Below the pieces are notes generated by a model. The model made no database searches and was not told the DNA's origin. It worked only from the letters and a program-made list of their open reading frames with translations. Shown one piece after another: positions 54,917 to 64,000 of a DNA stretch of 64,000 bases. Position numbers and translations under genes: made by a program. This stretch comes from Cladophialophora immunda (Eukaryota > Ascomycota > Eurotiomycetes > Chaetothyriales > Herpotrichiellaceae). The stretch spans positions 4,244,855 through 4,308,854 of the forward strand of contig NW_015622544.1 in assembly GCF_000835495.1 (NCBI RefSeq), given 5' to 3'. Within the stretch, counting starts at the first letter, position 1. Each line of letters opens with the position of its first letter.

Positions 54917-56755
54917 TCAAACACCAAAGGAATACTTCATGGACTTTTTCACCCGGACGACATCCCTCGCCACATCGCTGCTGGCGTGATCCTCCTCCAT
55001 CGCGGCGGCGGGTTTCGATTTCGTCGGAGGCGTGCTGCTCTTGTCTCGGTTGTTACTACCTCCTCCTACTCCGCCTTGTTGTTGTGGCTGCTGTCTCCTC
55101 GTGTGATGGAGTCTCATGGCCCGCCCCATCTGTCCCGCCAGCCAGGGGATCTGGTCCGGGCGGAGCAAGGATCCCAGCCTGCGCGGCTCCTTCCGCAGGC
55201 CGGTCAGGTCGAGAGGTTCGGCCGTCAGGCCCAGGACAAAGGCCATGGGTCCGAGGATGTTGTAGCCGCCCATGCAGAGGTTCTGGCGCTTGCGCTCGTC
55301 GGCGGTCAGGGGCACGACGTTGTGTTCGCGCGCGTACGCCCGGGCCACGGGACTGGACGGGTGCGAGTAAGGGTCCTTGCCCGGCGCCGGCCACGGGTAC
55401 TCGATGGCCGCGGTGTCGGAGAGCTCGTGGATCGAGCCCGGGTCGGTGCGGTTGCCCAGGTGGAACGGGACGGCGGCGCAGATCTCGTCGACGCAACCCC
55501 GCAGCGTCTCCTCGGCGGGGGTCCTCCACGCGTCCGAGTCCGCGAGCAGCACGTCGTTCTCGCGCGGCGTGTCGCGCACCGTCTGGTCCGCGCCGAGCGT
55601 CATCCGGAGCAGGATCAGCCGGTAGCTGTTGTACGCGTGCCACACGCCCGCGATCTGGACGGACGGGTAGACGTTGCAGAAATCGCCGTGGAGCCCGGCC
55701 CGCCGGACGGAGGCCGGGATCTCGTCGGCCGCCAGGCGCACGGGCGCGTAGGACGGGGACTGCGCGGCGGCCCAGAGCTGCAGTCGCTGGTCGATGGCCG
55801 CCGCGGTCCTCCGGAACGACGCGATGATGCCGAGGTCCCTTGCGGTCAGCACCCTCTGGCCCTTCGCGAACCCGGCCTGCAGGGTGGATTTGTATTGCTC
55901 GAACAGAGCCTGCATGTTGGCGAGGTCGATGGCGATCTTGTCGAGGTCACTGGCCGGGTTGTGCGGCATGGGGCCCTCGTCCTCCCACACCGCCGGGTCG
56001 ATCTGGACCGGCTGGCGAGTCCGGATGGCCTCGGAGACCATGGTGCTGCGCACCTCTTGCAGGAGCCGCTTGGAGGCCATGTCGCGGAAGCCTTTGCTCT
56101 TTCTGTAGTTGACCACGGCGTATGCGCCTCTCTGGTGGCTTCCGTCGACCTTGGCCATCTTGCGATGGGCAATCAGCGCTTCCCGGAACTGCAGGGCGAT
56201 GATGGCGATCAAGGTCGTGTCAGACTCGCATCCCTCGGGGGTCCGCAGGGTGTCCTTCAAGAGGCCGATGGCGCGGCCGTAGTACTGTCTCGACAGCGCC
56301 GAATCCGGTGGCCGGCCGCGCCACATCGACAGCATGGTGGCCGTGAGAGAAGCCGTGGCGACCGACAGCAGAGAATCCAGGTCAGTCGGCTGATAATACG
56401 GGATCAGATGCTCGAACAAGCCTCGCGACGACTGCACGCCCCGCCCACCCATCATGTAGTTGTGGGAGAAGAAACACAGCGAGACAAAGTTCTCGTCCTC
56501 GCCGAGATGGGGCACTACGGCATTGGAGTATTCGCTGTAGTCGGCGTCGGCGTCGGCGGCTCTGTCGTCGGCGGCTTGGAATAGCTGTATCACTGCCTCG
56601 GTCTCGTCTCTGAACTGTATGCCCGGGGGGTCTGGCACACCGGGACACAGCACCCTCCTCTTCAAGCAGTTCTTACACAGTGGTCGGCCCAGGTCACACT
56701 TGACTCTTCTCCGTTTGCAAGTTGCGCACCCGCGGGAGGGGCCGGCGTAGACCAT
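54917..56755 (-). CDS. Zn2Cys6 transcription factor
   Basis: Intron-free, 612 aa from the ATG at 56755. Residues 10-37 form a canonical cluster: CATCKRRRVKC, then C, KNC and C separated as CX2CX6CX6CX2CX6C. The remainder matches the fungal-specific transcription factor domain of the type found beside metabolite genes (FFSHNYMMGGRGVQSSRGLFEHLIPYY, then SLTATMLSMWRGRP, GRAIGLLKDTLRTPE, ALIAHRKMAKVDGSHQRGAYAVV). The C-terminal tail (from about 555) is Gln/Gly/Asn-rich, possibly an activation segment. The reverse strand of this GC-rich gene is open for over 500 codons, which is a shadow. Its nearest candidate target is the convergent monocarboxylate-type transporter. Confidence 0.93.
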   Translation of the reverse strand: MVYAGPSRGCATCKRRRVKCDLGRPLCKNCLKRRVLCPGVPDPPGIQFRDETEAVIQLFQAADDRAADADADYSEYSNAVVPHLGEDENFVSLCFFSHNYMMGGRGVQSSRGLFEHLIPYYQPTDLDSLLSVATASLTATMLSMWRGRPPDSALSRQYYGRAIGLLKDTLRTPEGCESDTTLIAIIALQFREALIAHRKMAKVDGSHQRGAYAVVNYRKSKGFRDMASKRLLQEVRSTMVSEAIRTRQPVQIDPAVWEDEGPMPHNPASDLDKIAIDLANMQALFEQYKSTLQAGFAKGQRVLTARDLGIIASFRRTAAAIDQRLQLWAAAQSPSYAPVRLAADEIPASVRRAGLHGDFCNVYPSVQIAGVWHAYNSYRLILLRMTLGADQTVRDTPRENDVLLADSDAWRTPAEETLRGCVDEICAAVPFHLGNRTDPGSIHELSDTAAIEYPWPAPGKDPYSHPSSPVARAYAREHNVVPLTADERKRQNLCMGGYNILGPMAFVLGLTAEPLDLTGLRKEPRRLGSLLRPDQIPWLAGQMGRAMRLHHTRRQQPQQQGGVGGGSNNRDKSSTPPTKSKPAAAMEEDHASSDVARDVVRVKKSMKYSFGV

Positions 56756-57451
56756 TTTCGAAAGAGATCTTGTATCTAGCGAGTCACTATCAGTATCTTC
56801 AGCCTGCCTGCTCTACTGAACATATCCAGGACCGAGAGCGCGGGAGGGCCACCGGATAAGGCTGTCGACAAACACGAGCCTGAATCGGTGCGAGTCATCG
56901 CCGTCGTCGACGAACACCGGCTGACAGCTGTGGAGGGTGTCATAGGGTGGGAGGTGATAGGATTGCGGTTGTCGCCAAAGAAGCTTCTGTGCTTGGGGTT
57001 TAGCATGAAGCCAGTCACCAGCCCTGGCCAGTCGGAGAAGTTGCAATCGCACATCTCCTCGCTTCTGGAGAACCAGTCGAATGCAACACCCGGGGCCTGA
57101 ATGGACGGGCCAATTCCGAATACGAGTGGCAGGTCGCATCGTATATATGCTACTCTTGCCCAGTGCAAGGCTCTTTGGTCGATGCGTAGACAGAATGTAC
57201 TGTCTGAGTCGAAGATGTGTCGTGGCCGACTGGAATACGATATTTCGATTGGGAGCTAGATAAGATGTACCAGAAGTGGGAAACAAAGCCACGGAATGAA
57301 CATATTCGACATGAGATTCTCTCTCTTCGCACGACACGGCAGTCTCATTGTGCGCGCACTCTCTTCAACAGAGGGATCTTTTCCCAGAGATCCTTCGTGA
57401 GACACCGCCAGGCTTGTACTTTCTCAGGATCTTCGACGACTCCAGCTTCTC
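56756..57451. other. Intergenic: regulator promoter and 3' side of DUF2306 gene
   Basis: 696 nt, no recognised gene. Short frames on the minus strand are not supported by family features. Confidence 0.5.
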
Positions 57452-58628
57452 TTACTCGTCCAGGCGCGTAACTCCTCCCTTTGACTCGCTCGAGCTCTGG
57501 CTGGTTTTGGGTTGACCGATGGGGTCCCGGGCCACAACATCCCCAAACCTGTCCACGGTCAAGCCCGCACGGGCCGGACGCTTGAACCCGGCCTCGACCT
57601 GCCTCTCGTAACTGACGAGCCTCAACCTCTCGCTCTCTGCGGGGGTCAGCTTCAAGTACGTCTCGACGCCGATGGCGTGGACCGCAAGGCAAAGCCACAC
57701 GGACATGCCAAACGTCAGGTGGAACGAGGCCGTGACGAACTCGGGGCCGAGCCCGTGCACGTTGGCCTTGATGACCACGGGCGCGCTCGAGTTCGCCGCC
57801 GTGCACTCCGGGTACAGGTACGGGGTGGGATTGCCGGCCCCGGCCGGGGCGCCGTACAGGGTGTACTGCTTCCAGATGTCCCCGCAGGTCTGCACGTCGT
57901 ACCAGTGGCCCTGCTGGTGTTGGGCGACGAAGGTGTTGGCGGCCATCTGGACCAGGCGCACCGAGATGACGCTCCCCGCGTACACCCAGGTCCGGATCAT
58001 CCAAGCGCGGTGTTGGTCGATCTGCAGGCGCTTGATGTTGACGTACGCCAGCACCACGGAGACCGTGGTCATGGTTCCCAGGAGGCCGAGGCCGGCTTGT
58101 GTGGACGGCGATCCCCCTCCGGCGATGGGGATGACCATGAATGCCCCAGAGTTGGCGGTCAACAACAGAAGAATAATCGTGTAGCCGTTGAGCCTGTGGA
58201 AGAGCAGGAGTTTGTACCTGATCGCCGGCACAAATTGGAAGCACACCAGGAAGCCTGCCGGGAGGATGCAGCCGAGGTGAAGGATGATCCCGATCCGCTT
58301 GTACCCTGACTGATAGTGGATGGCGTCCCCAGGAATGGTTTTCTGTGTGTTATGTACTGTCAGTCACAATAGGAAGCATGTGCGAAGGACTTCCTTGGTC
58401 CAGGCAGCACTGTACCTTCAAGAAGATGCCGTCAATGTTCAAGTATTGGAACCGAGCGAGTACAAACCCCATGAGGGCCCCGACAAGTATGACGAAGAGT
58501 ATAAAATTGTACCCCCTCTTGAAGCCGAGGGGGTGGTATATCCGCTGCCCAAACTTGAGCCAGCGCTGCCCAGCTGTAGTCCGGGGAACGTGCTCTGAGG
58601 ATTTGTGCACGTCAGGAGGCACTGACAT
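57452..58628 (-). CDS. DUF2306-type multi-pass membrane protein
   Basis: Exons 58628-58416 and 58342-57452; predicted 367 aa. It begins MSVPPDVHKSSEH; a membrane segment FILFVILVGALMGFVLA is followed by the short loop with FQYLNIDGIFLK, then GYKRIGIILHLGCILPAGFLVCFQFVPAIRYKLLLFHRLNGYTII, where the R-x-x-x-L-x-x-H-R-x-x-G pattern is typical of DUF2306. Further segments: LLLTANSGAFMVIP, LGLLGTMTTVSVVLAYVNI, HRAWMIRTWVYAGSVISVRL, and LTFGMSVWLCLAVHAIGV. The soluble C-terminus is charged. Conserved His residues could bind heme or metal. Fungal members are often near secondary metabolism genes; here the neighbour is a Zn2Cys6 regulator. The function is unknown. Confidence 0.82.
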
Positions 58629-59603
58629 TTTGAATGGGGATTCCGGTCGGCGAACTGCGACGGACGAGGGAAGAACGGTGGTAGTATATAGTGCGCCAGC
58701 GTGAATGATGCTTGGTGGGAGGGTCGGACTGCTCAGCTTGTGTGTATTGTGTGTTGGGCAGGCCATCCAAACGTCCTCTGCTGGACGGCATGGACACGAC
58801 TTTATAGACGAACGGTATCACCCAGGAGATCTGCAAGTCGTAGGTTCTCGCAAACCAGTCTGAAAACAGAAAGCCTGGCTACAGGAAGCTGGCATAGACA
58901 CGTATTCGTGAACGCCCTTCCACCCACTACCTAGGACACGGCTCTCGCAGCAGCACATGGTGGCCGATAGAAAGCCTAGCGAAGCCTCATAAACCTTGCT
59001 TGCTAGACCATGCAGCTCCCGACGAGCGAGAATAGAGAAATCGAGCACCGCCTATAGGGCTGAGTTGCTGGTTTGCTGATCGCGACAGAAACCAGCAAGG
59101 CAGCAGGGAGAGCAGACCAAGGAGACTGCATTATCTCTGTGGTGGAGCAATCGGCCCTAAACTGCTTCCACTCGAGTTTGCGAAGCGAGTCTTGATCCGG
59201 ACTTGCTTCTCGGGCTTCTCTGTGTAAGCGACGCCTAAGCTGCTTTCGCTCGACTTTGCGAGACTATACTCGATGAGGAAGGATCCTCGGTGTTCGGTAT
59301 TGCCATGGATCTATCTCTTCGTCACAGAGATGTGATGGTGGGTCTATACATTGCACGGTCAGGAATCCTGCCTCGAAGCAGCCCTCGCGAACATGCTATA
59401 GATGAGTTCGGTCATACGTCCGACAATCAGCGCGCCGCCACAAAGCCCTGATAGACTCGAGCGGGAAAGCCTCGTATACAGCTCTTTCCTCCGCTCTCGA
59501 GAACTATCAATCCTATCATGCGCTTAGACAAAGTGAATGATCATACAGTATGCTGGAAACCTCCGCCCCCCGTTGCCATCGTAGCACATACAAATCGTGA
59601 TCG
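58629..59603. other. Intergenic region with a diverged direct repeat
   Basis: 975 nt with no recognised gene. A diverged pair of about 30 nt lies at 59155-59190 and 59232-59262 (listed separately). It should hold the DUF2306 promoter and the 3' end of the next gene. Confidence 0.45.
59155..59275 (+). repeat. Diverged direct repeat pair
   Basis: The two copies share CCTAA-CTGCTT--CTCGA-TTTGCGA with a spacing of about 78 nt. Could be an ancient tandem duplication or paired binding sites. Confidence 0.5.
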
Positions 59604-61073
59604 TCAACCTTGCGTCTCCGCTCTTCGCTCAAGCCACGTACGGCCCCTTGTCATATGATATGGAGGCGCGGGTTCAGTCGCAATGTACGTCGTTGAGCCG
59701 CTTCCCGTCGATCCCGAGTATCTGTGAAGGGGGATTCTTGCTGCGGATGTATCAAGATGTTTGATGGGTCTCGCGGCCTCCTCAGCTGGGACGACGACAT
59801 GCTTGTCTGCGTCTTGAAAGGCAGGTAGAATCCCCGGACTATGCAAAGACTCGGTATCTTCAGTTGCAGATGAATTCCAATCGGTCGCTGACGAGAGCGC
59901 CCCATTCGTGCTCTGTGATGACGAAAACGATGCCATGATTGGCAGTGGCTTTCTGCGAGGAATTTGATGTGGCTGGTTCGACGCCCGTAGGGGAGAACTT
60001 GCCACAGGATTTGACACGTTCACTGCAGGAGGTTTCACTATTGTGGTGGCCAACATCGGTCTCAAAGCATCATTGTACTGTCCGTATGGAATGGGATAGC
60101 TGTCAGTAGCATCTGAAGTTTGATCTTCACCGGTGACTTTCGTTGCTGCCGATGACGCTTTAGAGGACTCGCTGGGATCAAAATTGGACTTGGATGCATC
60201 CCCATTTTGGATTGTTCGCTCTCGATGGATATGACCCTGTGTTGTGGCCAGTGCAATTTCAGTACCGTGTCCCCAGATCTCCGCAGCCTCAACTGCCAAC
60301 GATACTCGGTAGTCCAGGCCGTTGTGTTGGTCGGTCGTTGCAGCCTCCAAGGCGGCGTCGTGGTCAAGTGCTCGACCGATTCTTTGCAGATAATCTTTCG
60401 GTGGTGCAAAGCCATTAATGGGTGTTCCCGTGCCTTTTCTTTGGTAGGATTGGGCTGGATTTGCCTCTTCCGCACGAGAACGCTCAGGGTACCCAGCTCC
60501 GAGTAAAGATCCAGCTGGTGGTTTGGATTCGCCCTGGATATCTCGTTGTTTGCCCTTGCCAATGCATTCTGATCCTCCCTCGAGAGAGTGTAGAGTATTA
60601 TGGGCTGCACTCCTTCTCCTTCGGTTCAAAAATTCGCTGAGTTCCGGGGATGATTGTGGCGTCGGTGATTTGCAGTTTTCGCACGAAGACAGGATTTCCA
60701 TGGCATCATTCAGAGATTGCGTGGCGACTAACATCTGTTGGGAGTGCGCTGTAGTCGCAGGTAAGTCTGAGGTCAACCCTTTCAGTCGTCGCAGGAAGGA
60801 CGGATCAGGAAACCATCTCGGACGAACGTCAACGCTTTCGAGGGCAGGCTCTGGCCAGTGGAAGGCAGCATCGATAGCGTTTTTGGTGGTTTGGATTGCA
60901 TTGTCGACGCAATATTTTTGGTATGGACTCAGGTCCGCCGACAGCCGCGATCGCAGGTTGCTAACGATGGAAGCTCGCTCATTTGCCTCGAGCACCGTGT
61001 CAATGTGCATGTCAGGGAATTCACCAGCTGCGCAGATACCGGAGCGGGCGACAGATGATCCTCTCGGGGACAT
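59604..61073 (-). CDS. Hypothetical protein, N-terminal helical region and disordered tail
   Basis: Intron-free, 489 aa from the ATG at 61073. I do not recognise it. Residues ~22-75 (IDTVLEANERASIVSNLRSRLSAD, SPYQKYCVDNAIQTTKNAIDAAF) look helical and conserved-like, followed by WFPDPSFLRRLKGL and HSQQMLVATQSLNDAMEILSSCENC. From about residue 135 the chain is Ser/Pro/Ala-rich and probably disordered, with a second patch KDYLQRIGRALDHDAALEAATTDQHNGLDYRVSLAVEAAEIW near 235-275 that could be a coiled segment. No membrane helix or signal peptide. A role as scaffold or regulator cannot be judged from sequence. The clean long open frame with family-like patches supports a real gene. Confidence 0.6.
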   Translation of the reverse strand: MSPRGSSVARSGICAAGEFPDMHIDTVLEANERASIVSNLRSRLSADLSPYQKYCVDNAIQTTKNAIDAAFHWPEPALESVDVRPRWFPDPSFLRRLKGLTSDLPATTAHSQQMLVATQSLNDAMEILSSCENCKSPTPQSSPELSEFLNRRRRSAAHNTLHSLEGGSECIGKGKQRDIQGESKPPAGSLLGAGYPERSRAEEANPAQSYQRKGTGTPINGFAPPKDYLQRIGRALDHDAALEAATTDQHNGLDYRVSLAVEAAEIWGHGTEIALATTQGHIHRERTIQNGDASKSNFDPSESSKASSAATKVTGEDQTSDATDSYPIPYGQYNDALRPMLATTIVKPPAVNVSNPVASSPLRASNQPHQIPRRKPLPIMASFSSSQSTNGALSSATDWNSSATEDTESLHSPGILPAFQDADKHVVVPAEEAARPIKHLDTSAARIPLHRYSGSTGSGSTTYIATEPAPPYHMTRGRTWLERRAETQG

Positions 61074-62005
61074 GTGCCTCGTATCCCAATTGCCAGGATC
61101 GAATAGGTCAGTCAGTTCCAGCTTCTCGGTAGTGACAGAGCCTCATTTCCGGGTGGCTGGACCATTCAGGCAATCTGCACAATAGTGGACGTGGCTGATA
61201 ACCACACCGGCTCTACTGGCACTCGTAGCTCGAAGCCCCTCTCGAATGCATGAATCTGCAGCTACACATCAAACGGTCGTAGCCCAGGAAACTGACATCG
61301 CGCTGGGCGAGTGTCCGAGGGCAACGAGGCATACCTCGTACTTGTGCTTCGTTCGATTTTGGCCCCAGCCGCAGGCGCTCAGGCTCTGCCGTTGGCGCCA
61401 ATAGTGACGCATCTGGGGGCTGCGAACCTGGTCGACGCCTTGTCGACGTTACATCCGAGCTGCAGGGGCCATGCCGTGTTCATCGACTCAACCCCATGGG
61501 CTGGGGTTCGACGGTTCTGTATCACCACAATCAACCCTCGCCCAGGTACGGTGGGTACGTCAAGGGTAGCGGGCCAATGGTCGACAAATGTCCATAGAGA
61601 CCGAACAGCAACAAACGCCCTGGTTGATGTCGAAACTGTATGTACCGGCCGAGTGCCGTCCATCACAGGCTGCGGCGTACTTGACTGGTCCGCTAACCCT
61701 CGTCGAGCACCCAAGCGACTGAGAGCGTCCAGTGCCATGAGGCTGAATCACATTCTCGCTAACCGAGGGCACTAGCCCCTCTATCCCTGGGATATTCTCA
61801 ACGTTACTCAGGTACCCCCTGCAGTAGTGGAACACCCCTAGTCACGAATATCACGCCAAGGCGGAATGGACCTGCCGGAAGATAAGGGAGAACGTTCATA
61901 TGACCGCAGCCCGACCTCCTCTATACAAGCCACATGTAGGCCGCTCCAACATGAGAAATTACACACTTGTGAGGACTCCGCACCCCCCGAGAGAGCCCCC
62001 GAGGG
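61074..62005. other. Intergenic region without recognisable gene
   Basis: 932 nt with short open frames on both strands, none convincing. It contains the promoter of the hypothetical protein gene and the 3' end of the next one. Confidence 0.45.
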
Positions 62006-63532
62006 CTAAAACCAGCCCTCCCTGGACAACCGAGGCTCGATCAGGTGCAATGGAGACGCAAGCGAACGTGCCTCTTCGTCAGTCACCTTGTACAGTCCTG
62101 GCAGGACAGCAACCTTGCCTGGACCATTCTGGGGTACCCCTCCCCTGTTGCTAGCCTCCCACTGCCACCGGAACGAAGCGGGCTGCGAAAACAACATGAC
62201 CCCTAAGTCGCTGGCTCGTTGCATTATGCCCACCATGCTTCGGAAGCGAGTATTATCCGCTGATCGAGCCCATGGCTCGAAAGCAACGCATAACTTTTCC
62301 GCGGCGGCATTGATTCTTTGATCACGCTCTGTAAGATATTCCTCGTCATGCTGCGGCTCTTGCCTCAGGTAGGCCGAGAGGACTCGCCAGTGGGCTAAAG
62401 CCTGTGCGAACCCTGTCCGTCTCTTGTCAGCCACGCGAATTCGTCTCAAGCCATGATTTCTCTTACCTGGGTTTTCCGGCGCAGTTTTCAAAGAAGATTG
62501 CAACATCATCATATCTCTGGGCAAGAAGGAGTCGTTTGAGTTCTTCGTAAAGTCAATCCGGGACAGGATCAGGTTGGCAATACAATGTTTGATCAACGAG
62601 GTAGGTCTGCGAGATGTTCGGATGAGGTTCGATGCCGAGTCAGGCAGATGACTACAGTCCAAGTCTCGCATTTCCGATGCAGCTGTATGGCTAATAGACA
62701 CATTGGTTGCATCTCGGTAGAAATTCTCGACGTGCATCTCAATTTGATCCAGGGTGCGGCTGGCCATATTGCGCACAGCCTGATCGGACTCGGATTGTGG
62801 CAGGTGTTTTTCCCATGCCCGTGTTTCCACCACGACCACGTCTTCATTGCTGGGGCTTGGATCAGGATGCCTTTTCCCAGACCGGGCAGCTGAGCCAGCA
62901 CCGGGAAGGATTTCAGACGCTTTTCTTTTGCGCCTCCGATAAAAGAGAAATGCCGCCAGGCCGACGAGGACAGCACCTCCAATCCCGCATCCCACTGCCG
63001 CTCCTGCCAGATCAGCGGTGCTGTAGCCCTTGCTTATTGTGGGCAGTTCGGTTTGTGTTGGTTGGCCAGCGGGCACAGAAAGTGGAGAGCTTGGTGCCGT
63101 CGCAAAGGAAGCCGTGGAATTCGACGATGACGTAGAGCTGGAAGTTATCGAATATAATGTCGTGGTGGTTTGCGACACAAACGAAGTGGGACTTGGAGAA
63201 GATGCGCTGCTCGTTGCCTCTGCTGGTGCCGCGGCAGGGTTGGCAGTAATGGTGGCGGTAATTGGTATCTGAGCACCAGCGGTATCGTAAACCGTGAAGG
63301 TGGCATCAGCAGAGAAGGGTCCTTTCTCTACTGACAGTGGAACTGAGAAGGTGGCCGTAAGAGTGGCATTTCCTTGCACATTCGTTGCTGCATAGGGGGA
63401 CAATGGAGCCCAGACGACGGCAGTCGGTGTGCCAGCAATGGTTATTGAGGCTTGGACAGTGGTTCCGGCCACTATTGCCAGACTTGGAGGTACAGTTACT
63501 GTAGCAGTGGCTGTGTAGGGGATGGTTGCCAT
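62006..63532 (-). CDS. Single-pass membrane protein, Ser/Thr-rich ectodomain, wall-sensor-like
   Basis: First ATG at 63532. Without splicing the frame gives 508 aa; removing a probable 54 nt intron (62466-62413, GTAAGA donor, CTGAC branch, GGACAG acceptor, in frame) gives 490 aa. The ectodomain (about 1-165) begins MATIPYTATATVTVPPSLAIVAG, has Ig-like beta pattern with Thr/Ala repeats (ATLTATFSVPL, TFTVYDTAGA), and becomes Ser/Thr-rich. One membrane helix, LAGAAVGCGIGGAVLVGLAAFLFY, is followed by RRRKRK. The cytoplasmic part (about 290 aa) contains HCIANLILSRIDFTKNSNDSFLP, WRVLSAYLRQE, and SMVGIMQRASDLGVMLFSQPASFRWQW, found in a widespread family of fungal membrane proteins of unknown function. 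No obvious signal peptide is present, so the N-terminus may be incomplete. Confidence 0.75.
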   Translation of the reverse strand: MATIPYTATATVTVPPSLAIVAGTTVQASITIAGTPTAVVWAPLSPYAATNVQGNATLTATFSVPLSVEKGPFSADATFTVYDTAGAQIPITATITANPAAAPAEATSSASSPSPTSFVSQTTTTLYSITSSSTSSSNSTASFATAPSSPLSVPAGQPTQTELPTISKGYSTADLAGAAVGCGIGGAVLVGLAAFLFYRRRKRKASEILPGAGSAARSGKRHPDPSPSNEDVVVVETRAWEKHLPQSESDQAVRNMASRTLDQIEMHVENFYRDATNVSISHTAASEMRDLDCSHLPDSASNLIRTSRRPTSLIKHCIANLILSRIDFTKNSNDSFLPRDMMMLQSSLKTAPENPGKRNHGLRRIRVADKRRTGFAQALAHWRVLSAYLRQEPQHDEEYLTERDQRINAAAEKLCVAFEPWARSADNTRFRSMVGIMQRASDLGVMLFSQPASFRWQWEASNRGGVPQNGPGKVAVLPGLYKVTDEEARSLASPLHLIEPRLSREGWF

Positions 63533-64000
63533 GCTAGCCAACGCACTCAAGCAATAATAACTCCCGACAATGGTGATGGAACACTGGTTCCGAGAGAGTG
63601 GAATAAAACAGAGTGTTGAAAAGGGAAGGAAAGGAAAGAAATGCTTCTGTAGCAGCTCATGGAAGGCTTAGATCGTCGCACCTCCCTGGGACGAAACATG
63701 GCCGCCGCTTTCCGCTAGTACGAGTACTTCACGGACATGTTCCTCGAGAGGAATACGAGCAAGTCGGACCAAATCTGCCTCGCCGCCAGGCTAAGGCAAG
63801 GCTAGGGGAGAGAGAAGAGCGGCAGAGAATCACTAGCATTTCTCCACCTTGATAGGCGCTCACACAGCTGAAACAGAACAGGGGTATGTGCAGGGCAACG
63901 GACATATTAGCGCCTAGGAATTGGACTATCGACGGTTCGTTGAGCAAGGCACGGGATGCGGATTCAAAACTCCTACTCACACACCAAGTATCGCTTTGTT
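63533..64000. other. Right-edge region, promoter side of the membrane protein
   Basis: 468 nt without a recognised gene. A missing upstream exon with the signal peptide of the membrane protein could lie here, but no ATG with a hydrophobic stretch and good donor was found. Confidence 0.4.

Noticed and set aside
54986..56584. Plus-strand open frame of about 530 codons
   Set aside because: Exactly antisense to the Zn2Cys6 regulator gene; GC-rich third positions create the open frame and its product has no family features.
57345..58244. Long out-of-frame minus-strand reading in the DUF2306 gene
   Set aside because: Arg/Gly/His-rich shadow; the membrane-segment pattern is only in the neighbouring frame.
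61311..61775. Plus-strand frame of about 154 codons between two genes
   Set aside because: Composition and lack of any recognisable domain; equally long frames exist on the other strand.

Overview
The window comes from the nuclear genome of a filamentous ascomycete (Pezizomycotina). Genes carry one to seven short introns, mostly 48-80 nt, with GT...AG ends and CTGAC/CTAAC branch-like motifs. The gene set is typical of moulds: Zn2Cys6 regulators, MFS transporters, a P450, GPI-anchored wall proteins and single-copy eukaryotic housekeeping genes. A Eurotiomycete/Chaetothyriales-like affiliation is only a guess. No tRNA, rRNA, intact transposon or CRISPR was seen. Splice sites below were chosen by hand from frame continuity, splice signals and remembered family sequence, so they are predictions.

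Region 1 (1-15.6 kb, accessory, catabolic character). The 3' part of a Zn2Cys6-type regulator is cut by the left edge. It is followed by an MFS sugar-type transporter, a second MFS transporter on the opposite strand, a cytosolic formylglycine sulfatase divergent from that transporter, a regulator with two tandem Zn2Cys6 clusters, a 3-dehydroshikimate dehydratase (QutC/QA-4 type), and a SnoaL-like gene broken by one TAG codon. Together they look like an uptake, desulfation and aromatic or sugar catabolism neighbourhood with its own regulators; the functional link is inference.

Region 2 (15.6-36.4 kb, mostly conserved genes). GH5-type steryl-glucosidase (Egh1-like), TRM10 tRNA methyltransferase, complex I subunit GRIM-19/NDUFA13, karyopherin Msn5/exportin-5, a Cue3/ASCC2-like ribosome quality control factor, ribosomal protein uS10 (RPS20), FG nucleoporin Nup42/Amo1, AP-1 beta adaptin, and a small VOC-fold protein.

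Region 3 (36.4-46 kb, accessory). A P450, a four-TM membrane protein of unknown function, a GPI-anchored protein with a duplicated Cys-rich module, then a 2.9 kb stretch without genes that contains palindromic AGTACT-rich tracts.

Region 4 (46-64 kb, accessory). A large eight-exon protein joining an N-terminal GHKL ATPase to a C-terminal NO VEIN/DUF3883 domain with a PD-(D/E)XK-like signature; a monocarboxylate-type MFS transporter convergent with a Zn2Cys6 regulator; a DUF2306 membrane protein; an unrecognised low-complexity protein; and a single-pass wall-sensor-like membrane protein.

The features most worth a second look are the GHKL-DUF3883 protein, the double zinc-cluster regulator beside the sulfatase/transporter/dehydratase genes, the SnoaL pseudogene with a single nonsense codon, three AAG|GC introns within 14 kb, and the recurring TACTAAGTA/TACTATGTA motif between 42 and 55 kb.
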